Below, piece by piece: positions 52,959-61,699 of a stretch of 64,000 nt of DNA. A program made the position numbers and the translations under genes. The stretch is from Bryobacterales bacterium. Its GTDB lineage: Bacteria; Acidobacteriota; Terriglobia; Bryobacterales; Bryobacteraceae. The stretch is taken from positions 1 through 64,000 of the forward strand of contig JAFAQY010000075.1 in NCBI GenBank assembly GCA_019261985.1, written 5' to 3'. The notes below the pieces were generated by a model that ran no database searches, was not told the DNA's origin, and saw nothing but the letters and a program-made list of their open reading frames with translations. The first letter of the stretch is position 1; each line of letters starts with the position of its first letter.

Positions 52959-53177
52959 CACGCCAGACTATTGTTTGCCGCCGCCGGTCGCATTATCTTC
53001 CGACGAGCCCGCGAACACTTTGCGCCCGTCCGCCAGATTCACCGATCGCGAGTTGCAGCGCTTCGAGCCGTCTTTCGCCAGCGCGCCTTCTATGGTCACT
53101 TGGTCCCCTTCCTTCACCGAATCGCGAGTCCAACCCTCGCGGAGCAACACATTCGGCGGACCGCCTTCGCACGCCCA
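52959..53177 (-). pseudogene. duplicated 3' end of the DUF6152 gene (copy of 58933-59151)
   Basis: On the reverse strand this encodes the last 60-odd residues of a DUF6152 protein (LLREGWTRDSVKEGDQVTIE to SSEDNATGGGKQ), identical in those residues to the protein at 58942. The DNA match covers 219 bp at an equal offset and extends a few bases past the stop. The 5' part is missing: at 53177 the match stops abruptly and matrixin-like sequence begins. Confidence 0.9.
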
Positions 53178-53591
53178 GATGGGCCCTGGAAAGCCGGCAC
53201 GCCCCGTCTAACGGCAAACTTCACTTAGTGGAGACGAAAGTACCTTCGGAAGGATTGACCCGGTGTGTGGGCTTCGCCCGCAGGAGGCTGGTGGACAGAC
53301 CGTGCCGCTTGAAGTAAACGGCCGTCGACGCGCGCTGATCTTCATCGTCAATCTCTGCGGGACACGAGTGTTTACCTGACGTGCCTGCATGAATCGGGAC
53401 ACGCTCTGGGTCTGCGCCCACACGAATCAGTTTGCCATCATTATGGCTTTCAATTCGGCGAGGACATTCCGGAGTACTTTGGACGCTACCGGCGAAAGCT
53501 GATGAAGGGCGACGATATCAGGAAGAACTCGGGATTTTCGCCGGCGGACCGGCAGCATTTGATGGAAGCGCTGAGTTTGGTTAGTTTTTAG
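53178..53591 (+). pseudogene. decayed duplicate of the matrixin gene (3' part)
   Basis: Forward sequence matching roughly 51553-52001. The last 130 bases are nearly identical (encoding [13 protein letters not shown] and [14 protein letters not shown]), while the middle contains several small indels that destroy the frame, and the zinc-motif region is shifted ([11 protein letters not shown] in one frame, cut off in the next). The signal peptide and start are absent. Its TAG overlaps the convergent DUF29 stop. Confidence 0.88.
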
Positions 53592-54025
53592 GACGGGAAG
53601 AAGTCGTCGTCGAGGAGCTGGTCCAGAGTGAATGGGCAGGTGTGTGGAAATTCCTTTTTTTCGCGCTTTATCGCCGCTGATGCAACCTTGACGGCGCCGG
53701 TATAAGATTTCGCTACAACTGCCGGCAAATCGGCGCAGAAGCTGGGGTTTTCTTCGATAAGGTCGTTTATTGCAATGCGCTGGACCGCAATGGTTCGACT
53801 CCAACTCGACCCGCGACGTTCCGGCTGATACTGCCACTTCAGCAGGTGTTCGATCAGGCGCACGAACCGGCTGAAAAGGCTATGACGTTTGTTAGACCCC
53901 AAATCCTCAATCTCCTCCGCGATATGCTCCAGATCGATTTCGGAAAAACGCTTCGAACGAAGGAGTTCGGCATTCGTCTTGGCCCACTCGGCGAAATCGC
54001 GGTCGTACATTTCAACGGCATTCAT
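53588..54025 (-). CDS. DUF29 family protein
   Basis: A 145-residue protein with the full DUF29 pattern: YDRDFAEWAKTNAELLRSKR, DLEHIAEEIEDLGSNKRHSL, FVRLIEHLLKWQYQPERRGS-SW, and CPFTLDQLLDDDFFPS at the end. DUF29 proteins are common in cyanobacteria and acidobacteria and sometimes lie near mobile or toxin-antitoxin genes; the function is unknown. It is intact although it lies between two pseudogene zones. Convergent overlap with the matrixin remnant. Confidence 0.9.
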   Translation of the reverse strand: MNAVEMYDRDFAEWAKTNAELLRSKRFSEIDLEHIAEEIEDLGSNKRHSLFSRFVRLIEHLLKWQYQPERRGSSWSRTIAVQRIAINDLIEENPSFCADLPAVVAKSYTGAVKVASAAIKREKKEFPHTCPFTLDQLLDDDFFPS

Positions 54026-54045
54026 AATTCAATTATGCCTTGATA

Positions 54046-54745
54046 TCACTCCTGCCGAAGCGTGGCGACGGGGTCGAGCCGGGCGGCTCGCCAAGCGGGG
54101 CGCAGGCAAGCGACTAGTCCAGGCACCAGCAGAATGAGCGCGCCGGCGGCGAAAGATAGCGGGTCAAATCACGAAACGCCCCAAATCAGCGACGAAAGGA
54201 AACGCGCCGCGAAAACACCGCACGCGAGTCCCACGCATAATCCTGAAGCGATAAGCCGGAGGGTTTCGGCCAATACCAAACGGATGATGTTTCCGCGGCT
54301 CGCGCCCAAGCGACGCGAACGCCGAATGCGTGCGTCTGTCGCGCCGCCGAATAGCTCACGACGCCGTAGATACCGATCACGCACAGCCGTCAGACCGAGG
54401 GCCGCCGAAGGCGCCGAAGACGCCGAAGACAAATACGATGAAGCGTGGTCCGGCGAAGCCTTCCTCCTCGAGCAGCTTTTGTGCGGTTTGAACTCGCATT
54501 ACCGGCTGGTCCGGATCGATCTCGTGGATGCGGCGCTCGAGGCATTTCCAAGCGTAAGCGGCGGGACCTTCGAAGAAACAACCAGCATCGGATGCGGGTA
54601 ATCTTCCATATACGCTGCACTGACCTGACCAATAATGTTGGCGTCTGATAGCCACGAACCTGGACCAGATGATCCGAGCGAGTCCGAGACTTTAGCGATC
54701 TTAGGAAAGGACGGGAAACCCAACGCCGTTGCGGACACGTTGGTT
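54046..54745 (-). pseudogene. 3' remnant of an ADOP/MacB-type ABC permease
   Basis: In three reverse frames the strand gives, in order, EDYPHPMLVV, RIHEIDPDQPVMRVQTAQKL, FGVFGAFGG, IGIYGVVSYSAARQTHAFGV, GASRGNIIRLVLAETLRLIA, FLSSLIWGVS, an in-frame TGA, then ALILLVPGLVACLRPAWRAA and RLDPVATLRQE before a final stop. This is the C-terminal third of an acidobacterial MacB-like permease (about 800 residues when whole), broken by at least two frameshifts and a nonsense codon. The 5' side fades out near 54745. Confidence 0.85.
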
Positions 54746-55114
54746 ATAGAGTCTTAACCAGAACGCTTTGGAGAAAATTCTTACCCCGGTTTTCTGCCCC
54801 GTTGATCCCCAGAAACCGGATTGAGCGCCTGTGCGTGTTGCTCGCGCAGCAGCTCATCGAGTAGGTTGCGCACTTCATGATTTCTGCACCGCTGTACCGG
54901 CTGCTCGGCTCGACCGGCGCGTATCGGCATGGCTTTTCAAACACTCTCTCAGTTCTCACGCTCGCCGAGCCCTACGACGGATACGCCGCCGTCCGACGCT
55001 GGTTTGCGCGTTCTGGCAACCGGCGGAGCTATTTCCTCTGAGACTACGTATTATACTCAATGGCAACCCATAGGCTCGCTTCAACGAGCAATCATGATGA
55101 GAGGAGGTATCCCT
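54746..55114. other. intergenic/decayed stretch upstream of hydrolase
   Basis: About 370 bases. A reverse frame near 54780-54925 contains HEVRNLLDELLREQHAQALN and ends in TAA, but I do not recognise it. The forward frame runs into the hydrolase gene without a ribosome binding site. A TATTATACT box near 55045-55056 is a promoter candidate for that gene. Confidence 0.35.
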
Positions 55115-56296
55115 GTGGCAACTATCGATGGTTCACAGCAGCATCGTGCGCTATCTTGGCCCATAGGCTATCACCAGATTCACCCCGATTACAGCCTCAA
55201 TTATCAGATGAACCGCTTCATGACCGGGGAACAGAGCATGATCGATCAAATGCTGGATGTGGCTCCCAAAATTCACACTTACGCCGACTACCAGCGGGAA
55301 TTTCTCGCTCTTGCCGAGCAGGCTTTGACGGATGGCCGCAAGCTTGAGGCAGCGTACTACTTTCGAGGCGCAGAGTTCTTCATGTTCCCCACCGATCAAG
55401 CCAAACAACCAACACGCAAGCGGTTTATGCAGTTAATGAAGGAATGTCGTGGCGTCACTGACGACCTCCAGTACGCCGTTCCCTATCAGTCGGCGACCCT
55501 CAAAACCTTTCGCTTCCAGGCACAGCGGCCCAAAGGGACCCTCGTCATGTTCGGTGGCTACGACAGCTATATTGAGGAGTACTTCTCCACGATGAGCTAT
55601 TTCCGCGATGGTGGTTACGATGTCATCAGCTTCGAGGGACCAGGTCAGGGGGCAGTAATGGAAGATGAGCACCTCCCCATGATCCCGGAGTGGGAGAAGC
55701 CCGTAAAAGCCGTGCTCGACTACTTCAATTTAGACGATGTGATATTGCTCGGCATCTCTATGGGAGGCTGCCTAGTGATCCGTGCTGCTGCCCACGAGCC
55801 GCGTGTCCGGTACGTTATTTGTGATGACATTTTTGCTAATGCGTGGCTGTGTCTGCAGAGATATGTCGGGCTGACCCCGGCAGTGCAAACGCAGCTATCC
55901 CAGCTGCTCCAAGCTGGAAACGCGAGCCAGGTGAATGCGCTGGTGGAAGAGCAGATGCAAAAAAGTCTCGTCGCTTACTGGGGGTTCATGCAGGGCATGC
56001 TCATTATGGGAGTGCAGACCCCCTATGAGTTTATTCAAAGAGTAAAGTTGTACCATACCGCAGACGTCTCTGATCTTCTGCGCCAGGATGTCCTCTTGCT
56101 GGCGGGAACAGAAGACCTGTACGTGCCTCTGGAGCAGTTCTACGAGCAGATCCGCACACTCACCAACGTTCGCTCACTAACTGCCCGCAAGTTCACGCGC
56201 CAGGAGCAAGCCCAAAACCATGTTCACGTCGGCAACTTTGGCCTCTCCCTGAAGGTCATACTCAATTGGCTGGATAGCATGTATAGCGCAGCATAG
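55115..56296 (+). CDS. alpha/beta-fold hydrolase (2,6-dihydropseudooxynicotine hydrolase/FrsA-like)
   Basis: A 393-residue hydrolase. I choose the GTG at 55115 because GAGGAGGT (55101-55108) sits 6 bases before it; a longer frame back to 54929 lacks such a site. A helical cap region (NYQMNRFMTGEQSMIDQMLD and following) precedes the hydrolase core: TLVMFGGYDSYIEEYFSTMS, DVISFEGPGQGAVMED and the nucleophile elbow LLGISMGGCLVIRAA, with Asp in AGTEDLYVPLEQF and His in NHVHVGNFG as other members of the triad. It may act on C-C or ester bonds. The gene is intact inside a region of broken genes and its codon choice looks less GC-rich than its neighbours (not measured). Confidence 0.83.
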   Translation: MATIDGSQQHRALSWPIGYHQIHPDYSLNYQMNRFMTGEQSMIDQMLDVAPKIHTYADYQREFLALAEQALTDGRKLEAAYYFRGAEFFMFPTDQAKQPTRKRFMQLMKECRGVTDDLQYAVPYQSATLKTFRFQAQRPKGTLVMFGGYDSYIEEYFSTMSYFRDGGYDVISFEGPGQGAVMEDEHLPMIPEWEKPVKAVLDYFNLDDVILLGISMGGCLVIRAAAHEPRVRYVICDDIFANAWLCLQRYVGLTPAVQTQLSQLLQAGNASQVNALVEEQMQKSLVAYWGFMQGMLIMGVQTPYEFIQRVKLYHTADVSDLLRQDVLLLAGTEDLYVPLEQFYEQIRTLTNVRSLTARKFTRQEQAQNHVHVGNFGLSLKVILNWLDSMYSAA

Positions 56297-56396
56297 TCAT
56301 CACTAGGCATGGCATGGTGTGTCTGCACCTAAGGATAAATCAGCCTGTATCTTGGTTAACGTGAGGTGACGGTGTGGCTCCGTGGCTCAGATTAAC

Positions 56397-56452
56397 CATA
56401 TCCTGACCTACGGGGCCACTTGAAGTGAGGAAGGACTCACGGTCAGGATATG
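56397..56452. repeat. perfect 12 bp inverted repeat before the FUSC gene
   Basis: CATATCCTGACC at 56397-56408 and GGTCAGGATATG at 56441-56452, with 32 bases between. The right arm ends 3 bases before the TTG start, so a hairpin would cover the ribosome binding site. It may be a terminator-like structure of the hydrolase gene, a regulator site or a translational control. Confidence 0.7.
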
Positions 56453-56455
56453 TAA

Positions 56456-57502
56456 TTGACAACTCGCAGTAACCAAGCAAAGAAGCTTGCAGGCCTGGCC
56501 CGAGGGATGCGAGCGGCGATCATAGTGCCGTCGTTATTTGCGCTGGGCTTGCTCGTAATCAAGCAGCCTCAGATGGCTGGCTTTTCTGTATTCGGAACCT
56601 TTGGCCATTTGGTCATGGTCAATTATAGCCAGACTAGAGCAACCAGAGCGGCACAAGCGGCCACGTTGACTCTGCTGGGCGTTTTGCTGGTGTGTCTTGG
56701 GACGTTTGTCTCGGCAAACTCGTGGACAGCGGCGGCCGGTGCCATGGCCGTAGGATTCTTATCGGAATGGCCAGCGGTGGCCAGAGGCCACGTTGCCGTG
56801 GTGCGGACCGCATTGCTGTTGTCGTTCATGCTGGCTGTCGCCATACCCACGCCGCTCCGCTTCGTGGTGCCTCAACTGTTGGGCTGGCTCCTGGCTGGGA
56901 TGGTCGCCCAACCGCTCCTCCAGGTGATTTGGATTCCAATTCGGCCTGCCCCGCATACAGGCGAGGAGCCTGCTCGCTCCAGCGTCGTCGGCTCCTCGCA
57001 CTGGTTAGGAAACGCTGGTTTCAACGGATTAGCGATGGGACTTGCAGTCCTAACAGCGCATGCCCTCCGTGTAAGCCACGCGTTCTGGGTTGTTCTGGGC
57101 GTGCTTCCGGTGCTAAGCGCAAGAGGAGCAGTGCCAAGTCGTATTTTTTGGCATGAGCAAGCAGGGACCGTCCTAGGTTTCGTTGTGGGCGCAGCCCTAG
57201 TCGCGGTTATGGGTGCCCATCAGCAGGTGTATTGGATCGCCTTAGCATGTGTAACTTTGTTTTCGGCCTATGCTTCTACCGCCATTGGCTTCGTAGTAGG
57301 ACAGGCTGCATTCACCGTCTTTGCAGTGGTCCTGTTTTGCATTCTCGCCCCGACGCAAGTGCAAGTCGGGAGGCTTCGGGTCGAAGACATTGCCATCGGC
57401 GGCGTACTCGGCTTGCTTCTCGCTTCGCTGCAACGACTTGGACAGAGAATGTTTGCCGCTAAAACGGGTACTGGTCCAAGCGACACGGATAATAAGCGAT
57501 GA
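56456..57502 (+). CDS. FUSC-family-like membrane protein
   Basis: A 348-residue protein with two blocks of membrane helices, the fusaric-acid-resistance-like layout: GMRAAIIVPSLFALGLLVIK and FGTFGHLVMVNY in the first block; HALRVSHAFWVVLGVLPVLS, EQAGTVLGFVVGAALVAVMG and FAVVLFCILAPTQVQVGRLR-VED in the second. FUSC proteins are aromatic-acid or drug efflux components. The start is a TTG at 56456, right after the inverted repeat. It is the second intact gene in the segment flanked by the permease pieces. Confidence 0.75.
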   Translation: MTTRSNQAKKLAGLARGMRAAIIVPSLFALGLLVIKQPQMAGFSVFGTFGHLVMVNYSQTRATRAAQAATLTLLGVLLVCLGTFVSANSWTAAAGAMAVGFLSEWPAVARGHVAVVRTALLLSFMLAVAIPTPLRFVVPQLLGWLLAGMVAQPLLQVIWIPIRPAPHTGEEPARSSVVGSSHWLGNAGFNGLAMGLAVLTAHALRVSHAFWVVLGVLPVLSARGAVPSRIFWHEQAGTVLGFVVGAALVAVMGAHQQVYWIALACVTLFSAYASTAIGFVVGQAAFTVFAVVLFCILAPTQVQVGRLRVEDIAIGGVLGLLLASLQRLGQRMFAAKTGTGPSDTDNKR

Positions 57503-57589
57503 GGACTAATTCTAAGATGAACGAGTGGAATAAAACAGTGGAGTGGTACTGGAGTTGCGTCAGTTTGGTGGCTCTTGCGAGAAATTGGT

Positions 57590-57785
57590 TATAGCCGCTT
57601 CTGCTGAAGCTTCCTTTCGCCGATGCGCTCGCAGTCACAGTTGTCCCCGTTTCCATCCCACACAAATGCCAACTGCTTGCGATCAGGCGAAAAGGCGGGT
57701 GCAGCTGAAACTCCGGCAATGCGGAAAGGCGCGTGATCTGGGCAGCTTCCTGCTTATTCCCCGGTCCGCAGAGATAAGTCCAGCC
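57590..57785 (-). pseudogene. remnant of a TolB/PD40-type propeller gene
   Basis: The reverse strand holds AAQITRLSALPEFQLHPP in one frame, then in the next frame APAFSPDRKQLAFVWDGNGD. This is the ITR-x-G-x15-FSPDGKQLAFVW pattern of WD40-like (PD40) repeats in acidobacterial winged-helix sensor proteins. The rest of the gene is missing. It lies between the FUSC gene and the permease N-terminal part. Confidence 0.65.
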
Positions 57786-57789
57786 ATGC

Positions 57790-58935
57790 CGACGCCGCGA
57801 ACGAGCCCCACTAGACACCTGTATGGCCTGCCCCCAGCTTGCAAATGGATGGATAAAGTATTCCATGCGGCGCCCTCGACTCCAGGCACGGTCTGGGCTC
57901 TATCACCGATTCTCGATAGGAATCGATTCCTGGTCTCTATAGTTGAGTACCGGCTCACCGGCAAGGGAAGCTCCACGGTAAGAACGGAAGACGGAGTGAA
58001 GCTGAACGTTAGTCCAGTGACACGGACCAAAGTTCGTATTGTCAGGCTTGCGCCGATTAGCAACAGCAACGCTAGAGCTACCTGAGTGGCCACGACGCCC
58101 TTGCGCCACAATCCTTCGCGCAAGCTTCCGCTTACGCCGCGGCCCGGCTGTTTGAGAGCGGTTGCAAGATCGGCGCCAGCCATTCGCAAAGCCGGCGCCA
58201 AACCCGAGACAAGGGCCGACAGCACGGCGATTCCAATTGTAAAGAGCAGTACGTGTGCGGCCGTAACACCCCGCTTCAGCCTCCCCATGACATTCAGGTA
58301 GCGAACGCCCTCCACGATTCTGCCGCGCTCAAACACAATCGGGAGGTACACGTCCGCGCCACGCCACATAAACCGCGGCGGCATCACGCCGGCGACGGTT
58401 CGGACTTTGCCGTTGAGACGCATCTGCGCGCCTCGCACGCGCGGATCGCTTCCGAAAAAGCGCTGCCAGAACGGATACCCGAGCACAACTACCGGAGGCG
58501 CGTCCGGCATGCCATCCGCAGGCGCGATGGTTCGCTCTAACCGGGGCTGCACTCCAAGAATCTGGAACATGTTCGAGTGACAAAGTTGCCCCGCAAGCGT
58601 TCGGGATTGCTTGTGCCCGTGAGCAGAACATCGCTGATGGTCGAAGCGATTACGCCTTCAAAGATATTGCTTCGTTCCGCAATATCGAGATAGGCCTCAG
58701 GCGTATAAGGCCGGTCGGAGCGATTGCGATCGTTTTCCCACCAGTAAATGCTCATCAGTGTTTCGGGGTGGGCGTAAATGAACGGGTGAATGATGACGCC
58801 GTCGATCACGCTGAACATCGCGGTAGCGGCAGCGATGCCCAAGCTGAAGGACATCAAGGCGGCGACGGTAAAAGCAGGGTTTTGGGCTAAACTTCGGAAA
58901 CCGATGCGGAGGTCTTGGATGAATTGCCGGGACAC
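57790..58935 (-). pseudogene. 5' and middle part of an ADOP/MacB-type ABC permease, broken
   Basis: The GTG-started reverse frame gives the family N-terminus (MSRQFIQDLRIGFRSLAQNP, AALMSFSLGIAAATAMFSVI), then RPYTPEAYLDIAER and NPERLRGNFVT, where a frameshift near 58555 moves to the frame with NMFQILGVQPRLERTIAPAD, LGYPFWQRFFGSDPRVRGAQ and MPPRFMWRGADVYLP. An internal deletion follows at RGVTAAH, and the membrane part LSALVSGLAPALRMAGADLA and VATQVALALLLLIGASLTIR continues to about SIHLQAGGRP, where it stops. The C-terminal part is found 3 kb away at 54046-54745, same strand, right order. Confidence 0.85.
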
Positions 58936-58941
58936 GCCACG

Positions 58942-59352
58942 CTACTGCTTGCCGCCGCCCGTCGCGTTATCTTCCGACGAGCCCGCGAACACTTTGCGCC
59001 CGTCCGCCAGATTCACCGATCGCGAGTTGCAGCGCTTCGAGCCGTCTTTCGCGAGCGCGCCTTCTATGGTCACTTGGTCGCCTTCCTTCACCGAATCGCG
59101 AGTCCAACCCTCGCGCAGCAACACATTCGGCGGACCGCCTTCGCACGCCCACTCGACCACGCCGCCCTTGTCGTCTTTTACGTTCAAGTACACGTAAATG
59201 TGCGGATTTCGCCAGTCGACTTTCGTCACGGTCCCTTTTAATGTTACGCGTTTGCTCCCGTCAAACTCGGCGGCAAACGAATGATGGGCCCAGAGCTGAG
59301 CGCCGGCGAGCATCGTCAAACCAAGTGCGGCGGCCGCGATCTTCGTTTTCAT
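58942..59352 (-). CDS. DUF6152-family secreted protein, copy 2
   Basis: A 136-residue protein of standard family length, starting at MKTKIAAAALGLTMLAGAQL (signal peptide ending WA), followed by the hallmark HHSFAAEFDGSKRVTLKGTV, then KVDWRNPHIYVYLNVKDDKG, NVLLREGWTRDSVKEGDQVT and SVNLADGRKVFAGSS. The fold is probably an OB-like barrel; function unknown. The ATG follows the partner-gene stop by 7 bases. A 219 bp copy of its 3' end lies at 52959-53177. Confidence 0.88.
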   Translation of the reverse strand: MKTKIAAAALGLTMLAGAQLWAHHSFAAEFDGSKRVTLKGTVTKVDWRNPHIYVYLNVKDDKGGVVEWACEGGPPNVLLREGWTRDSVKEGDQVTIEGALAKDGSKRCNSRSVNLADGRKVFAGSSEDNATGGGKQ

Positions 59353-59359
59353 ATTCGCT

Positions 59360-60118
59360 CTACTTTCCCACCAGGTGTTCCACATCCTGATTGTTTTCAC
59401 ATACCGCTTCGAGCAACTCCGTGTCTGCCAGAAGCTTCGGCTCTTCATGCACGGTCCAGGGTTTTGTGTAAGCCTTCGCGTCGTCGATTGTGATGTCCAA
59501 CGACATGTGGCCGAAGTCCTTGCGATGATAGCGCTCGGTTACACGCAGCGCGTCCGTCGTGGGATGACCGTTAATGTCCAGCCAGCCTTCTCCGTTGAAG
59601 CCGTTGGATTCGATCACCAGATCGTCGCCTTCCCACCTGCCGGTCGAGTATCCGTACCAGGACGGCTCGGGGTTCTTGGGCAGTGGGCGGCCATCCATCA
59701 AGATCTCGCGGTGCCGCTGGCCTTCGTAGAGCATGATCATCTCTTCCTTTTGCGGCACATCGACGATCTTGAACGGAGAAGTAATGGTTTGTTTTAGGGG
59801 AACGCTGAGCGGAAGGCAGCGGGCGCTCGGGTCGTCCTTGCTTTCGGTATCGCGCCGGCGTTTATATTCGGCCGCCGCCCAGGGCTGCATGGGAACTTCC
59901 TTGATGTCGGCGGCGATATTGATCATGTACTTGGTCACGCCCATCCAGACGCCCGTCATGTCGGGCTTGCCGTCCGCGCGCCGCGGCGTGGCAGCGCTGA
60001 GGTCCGGTTTGCCATCCGCCGTCCGCGGAGTGCCCTTTGTCGGATAGTTCAACCACTGGGCGGGCGCCAGCGTGCAACCACTCACGACAATGGCCGAGAT
60101 CAGCAATGTTTTGCGCAT
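59360..60118 (-). CDS. secreted acidobacterial protein, DUF6152-partner family, copy 3
   Basis: A 252-residue exported protein. The N-terminus LLISAIVVSGC fits a lipobox with Cys15, so it may be a lipoprotein; the other two copies have ordinary signal peptides. Then follow two short repeats (RTADGKPDLSAATPR and RRADGKPDMTGVWMG) and the family blocks MLYEGQRHREILMDGRPLPK, PSWYGYSTGRWEGDDLVIES, RVTERYHRKDFGHMSLDITI and AYTKPWTVHEEPKLLADTEL. It is translated with the DUF6152 gene that follows after 7 bases; the conserved pairing suggests that the two proteins work together. Confidence 0.8.
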   Translation of the reverse strand: MRKTLLISAIVVSGCTLAPAQWLNYPTKGTPRTADGKPDLSAATPRRADGKPDMTGVWMGVTKYMINIAADIKEVPMQPWAAAEYKRRRDTESKDDPSARCLPLSVPLKQTITSPFKIVDVPQKEEMIMLYEGQRHREILMDGRPLPKNPEPSWYGYSTGRWEGDDLVIESNGFNGEGWLDINGHPTTDALRVTERYHRKDFGHMSLDITIDDAKAYTKPWTVHEEPKLLADTELLEAVCENNQDVEHLVGK

Positions 60119-60163
60119 GCCTTGCCTCTCAGGAATTATAACGGTTGATACACTGGATCGAAA

Positions 60164-61696
60164 ATGAGACCTCCGATTTTAGCCTTGGCTTTGCTTCCTG
60201 CTTCCCTCCTTGCACAGCAGTGTGTGACGCGCACCGCGATAACCGATATCACCGCGAGCCCGGCGTGGAACGGCTGGGGTCCGGACGGGTCGAATGCGCG
60301 TTTCCAGCCGGCGGCAGCCGCTCAGATTCCCGCAGATCAGGTACCGAAGCTCAAGGTCAAATGGGCATTCGGATTTCCCGGCGTGAAGGCCGTTATGGGA
60401 GCGCCGGTGGTCGCGGGCGGACGCGTATTTCTGGGCGTGGACACGGGCGATGTGTATTCGTTGGATGCGGCCACAGGCTGCGTCGAGTGGACGTTCAAGG
60501 CGGATGGCTCGGTCCGTAGCGCGATTACGGTCGAGCGAGACTCCGGGCGTTACCTGGCGTTTTTCGGCGATCTGAAAGCGAATGCGTATGCAATCGATGC
60601 GTCGACCGGAGAGATGGTCTGGAAAGCGCACGTTGACGAGCATCCGCGCGCGCTGATCACGGCCGCTCCAAAGGTGTTTGAAGGACGCGTGTACGTGCCC
60701 GTTGCATCGGGCGAGGAAGGCGCGGGAGTGAATCCGAATTACGGGTGCTGCACCTTCCGCGGCAGCGTGGTTGCGCTGGATGCGGCAACCGGAAAACAGA
60801 TTTGGAAGACCTTCACCATCCCGGAGGAGCCGAAGCAGGCCGGGAAGAATTCCAACGGAGTCGCACGCTGGGCGCCCGCCGGCGGGGGTGTTTGGAATTC
60901 GCCCACCATTGACGCGAAGCGGCGCGTCCTCTACATCGGCACCGGTGACGCGTACACGGAGCCGGCGGCCAAGACCACCGATTCGATCCTTGCGATCGAC
61001 TTGACCACGGGAAAAATCGTTTGGTCCGTGCAGGACACCGAAAACGACGCCTGGTTGGTCGGCTGCAACGGCGCGAAGCCGCCGGAAAATTGCCCGAAAG
61101 GCCTCGGCCCCGATCACGATTTCGGATCGTCGCCGATGCTGAAGACGCTTGCGAATGGCCGAACCATCCTGGTGGCCGGGCAAAAGAGCGGCAACGTGTG
61201 GGCGCACGATCCCGACAACAAAGGCGCGGTGCTGTGGCGAACTGCGTTAGTGAATGACACCACCCAGTTCGGCGGAAAGATCGTGTGGGGTGGCGCGGCG
61301 GACGACCAAAACGCGTATTTCGGCCTCGGCCCCGGCGGCATCGGAGCCGTTCAGCTTCGCGATGGCGAGCGCAAGTGGTTCACCCCGTTGCAACCGGCTC
61401 CGGCCGTCGCGACTCATACGGGTCAGGAGGGCGCTCTTTCCGCGATTCCGGGCGTGGTCTTCTCCGGCGGCTTCGACGGCGTGCTGCGCGCATTGGCCAA
61501 CGACACCGGGCGCGTGATCTGGGAATACAACACGGTTCAGGAATACCAAACTGTGAACAGCGTACCCGCGAAAGGCGGCTCGATCAGCGTATCCGGCCCA
61601 ACCGTGGCGGGAGGCATGCTGTTCGTGGGCTCGGGATATGTTGGCGTGAAGAACGGAATGCCGGGCAACGTGCTACTGGCATTTTCGGCTAAGTAG
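60164..61696 (+). CDS. PQQ-type beta-propeller dehydrogenase (polyvinyl-alcohol-dehydrogenase-like)
   Basis: A 510-residue secreted protein with signal peptide MRPPILALALLPASLLAQQ. It opens with WNGWGPDGSNARFQPAAAAQ and has W-motif blades such as GDVYSLDAATGCVEWTFKAD, NAYAIDASTGEMVWKAHVDE and GSVVALDAATGKQIWKTF. The vicinal Cys pair in NPNYGCCTFRG corresponds to the disulfide ring that touches PQQ in related quinoproteins. Polyvinyl-alcohol dehydrogenase-like enzymes oxidise secondary alcohols of polymers, but this group is broad. The gene is divergent from the partner/DUF6152 pair. Confidence 0.83.
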   Translation: MRPPILALALLPASLLAQQCVTRTAITDITASPAWNGWGPDGSNARFQPAAAAQIPADQVPKLKVKWAFGFPGVKAVMGAPVVAGGRVFLGVDTGDVYSLDAATGCVEWTFKADGSVRSAITVERDSGRYLAFFGDLKANAYAIDASTGEMVWKAHVDEHPRALITAAPKVFEGRVYVPVASGEEGAGVNPNYGCCTFRGSVVALDAATGKQIWKTFTIPEEPKQAGKNSNGVARWAPAGGGVWNSPTIDAKRRVLYIGTGDAYTEPAAKTTDSILAIDLTTGKIVWSVQDTENDAWLVGCNGAKPPENCPKGLGPDHDFGSSPMLKTLANGRTILVAGQKSGNVWAHDPDNKGAVLWRTALVNDTTQFGGKIVWGGAADDQNAYFGLGPGGIGAVQLRDGERKWFTPLQPAPAVATHTGQEGALSAIPGVVFSGGFDGVLRALANDTGRVIWEYNTVQEYQTVNSVPAKGGSISVSGPTVAGGMLFVGSGYVGVKNGMPGNVLLAFSAK

Positions 61697-61699
61697 CGG

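Noticed and set aside
54929-55114. Upstream extension of the hydrolase gene (62 extra codons)
   Set aside because: No ribosome binding site before the first ATG, Pro/Ser/Thr-rich non-family sequence, whereas GAGGAGGT precedes the GTG at 55115 at ideal spacing.
54046-58935. Insertion sequence as the cause of the split permease
   Set aside because: No transposase frame and no clear terminal inverted repeats or target duplication at the ends of the segment.
60179-61207. 342-codon reverse frame opposite the PQQ propeller gene
   Set aside because: Shadow of a gene with signal peptide and W-motifs.
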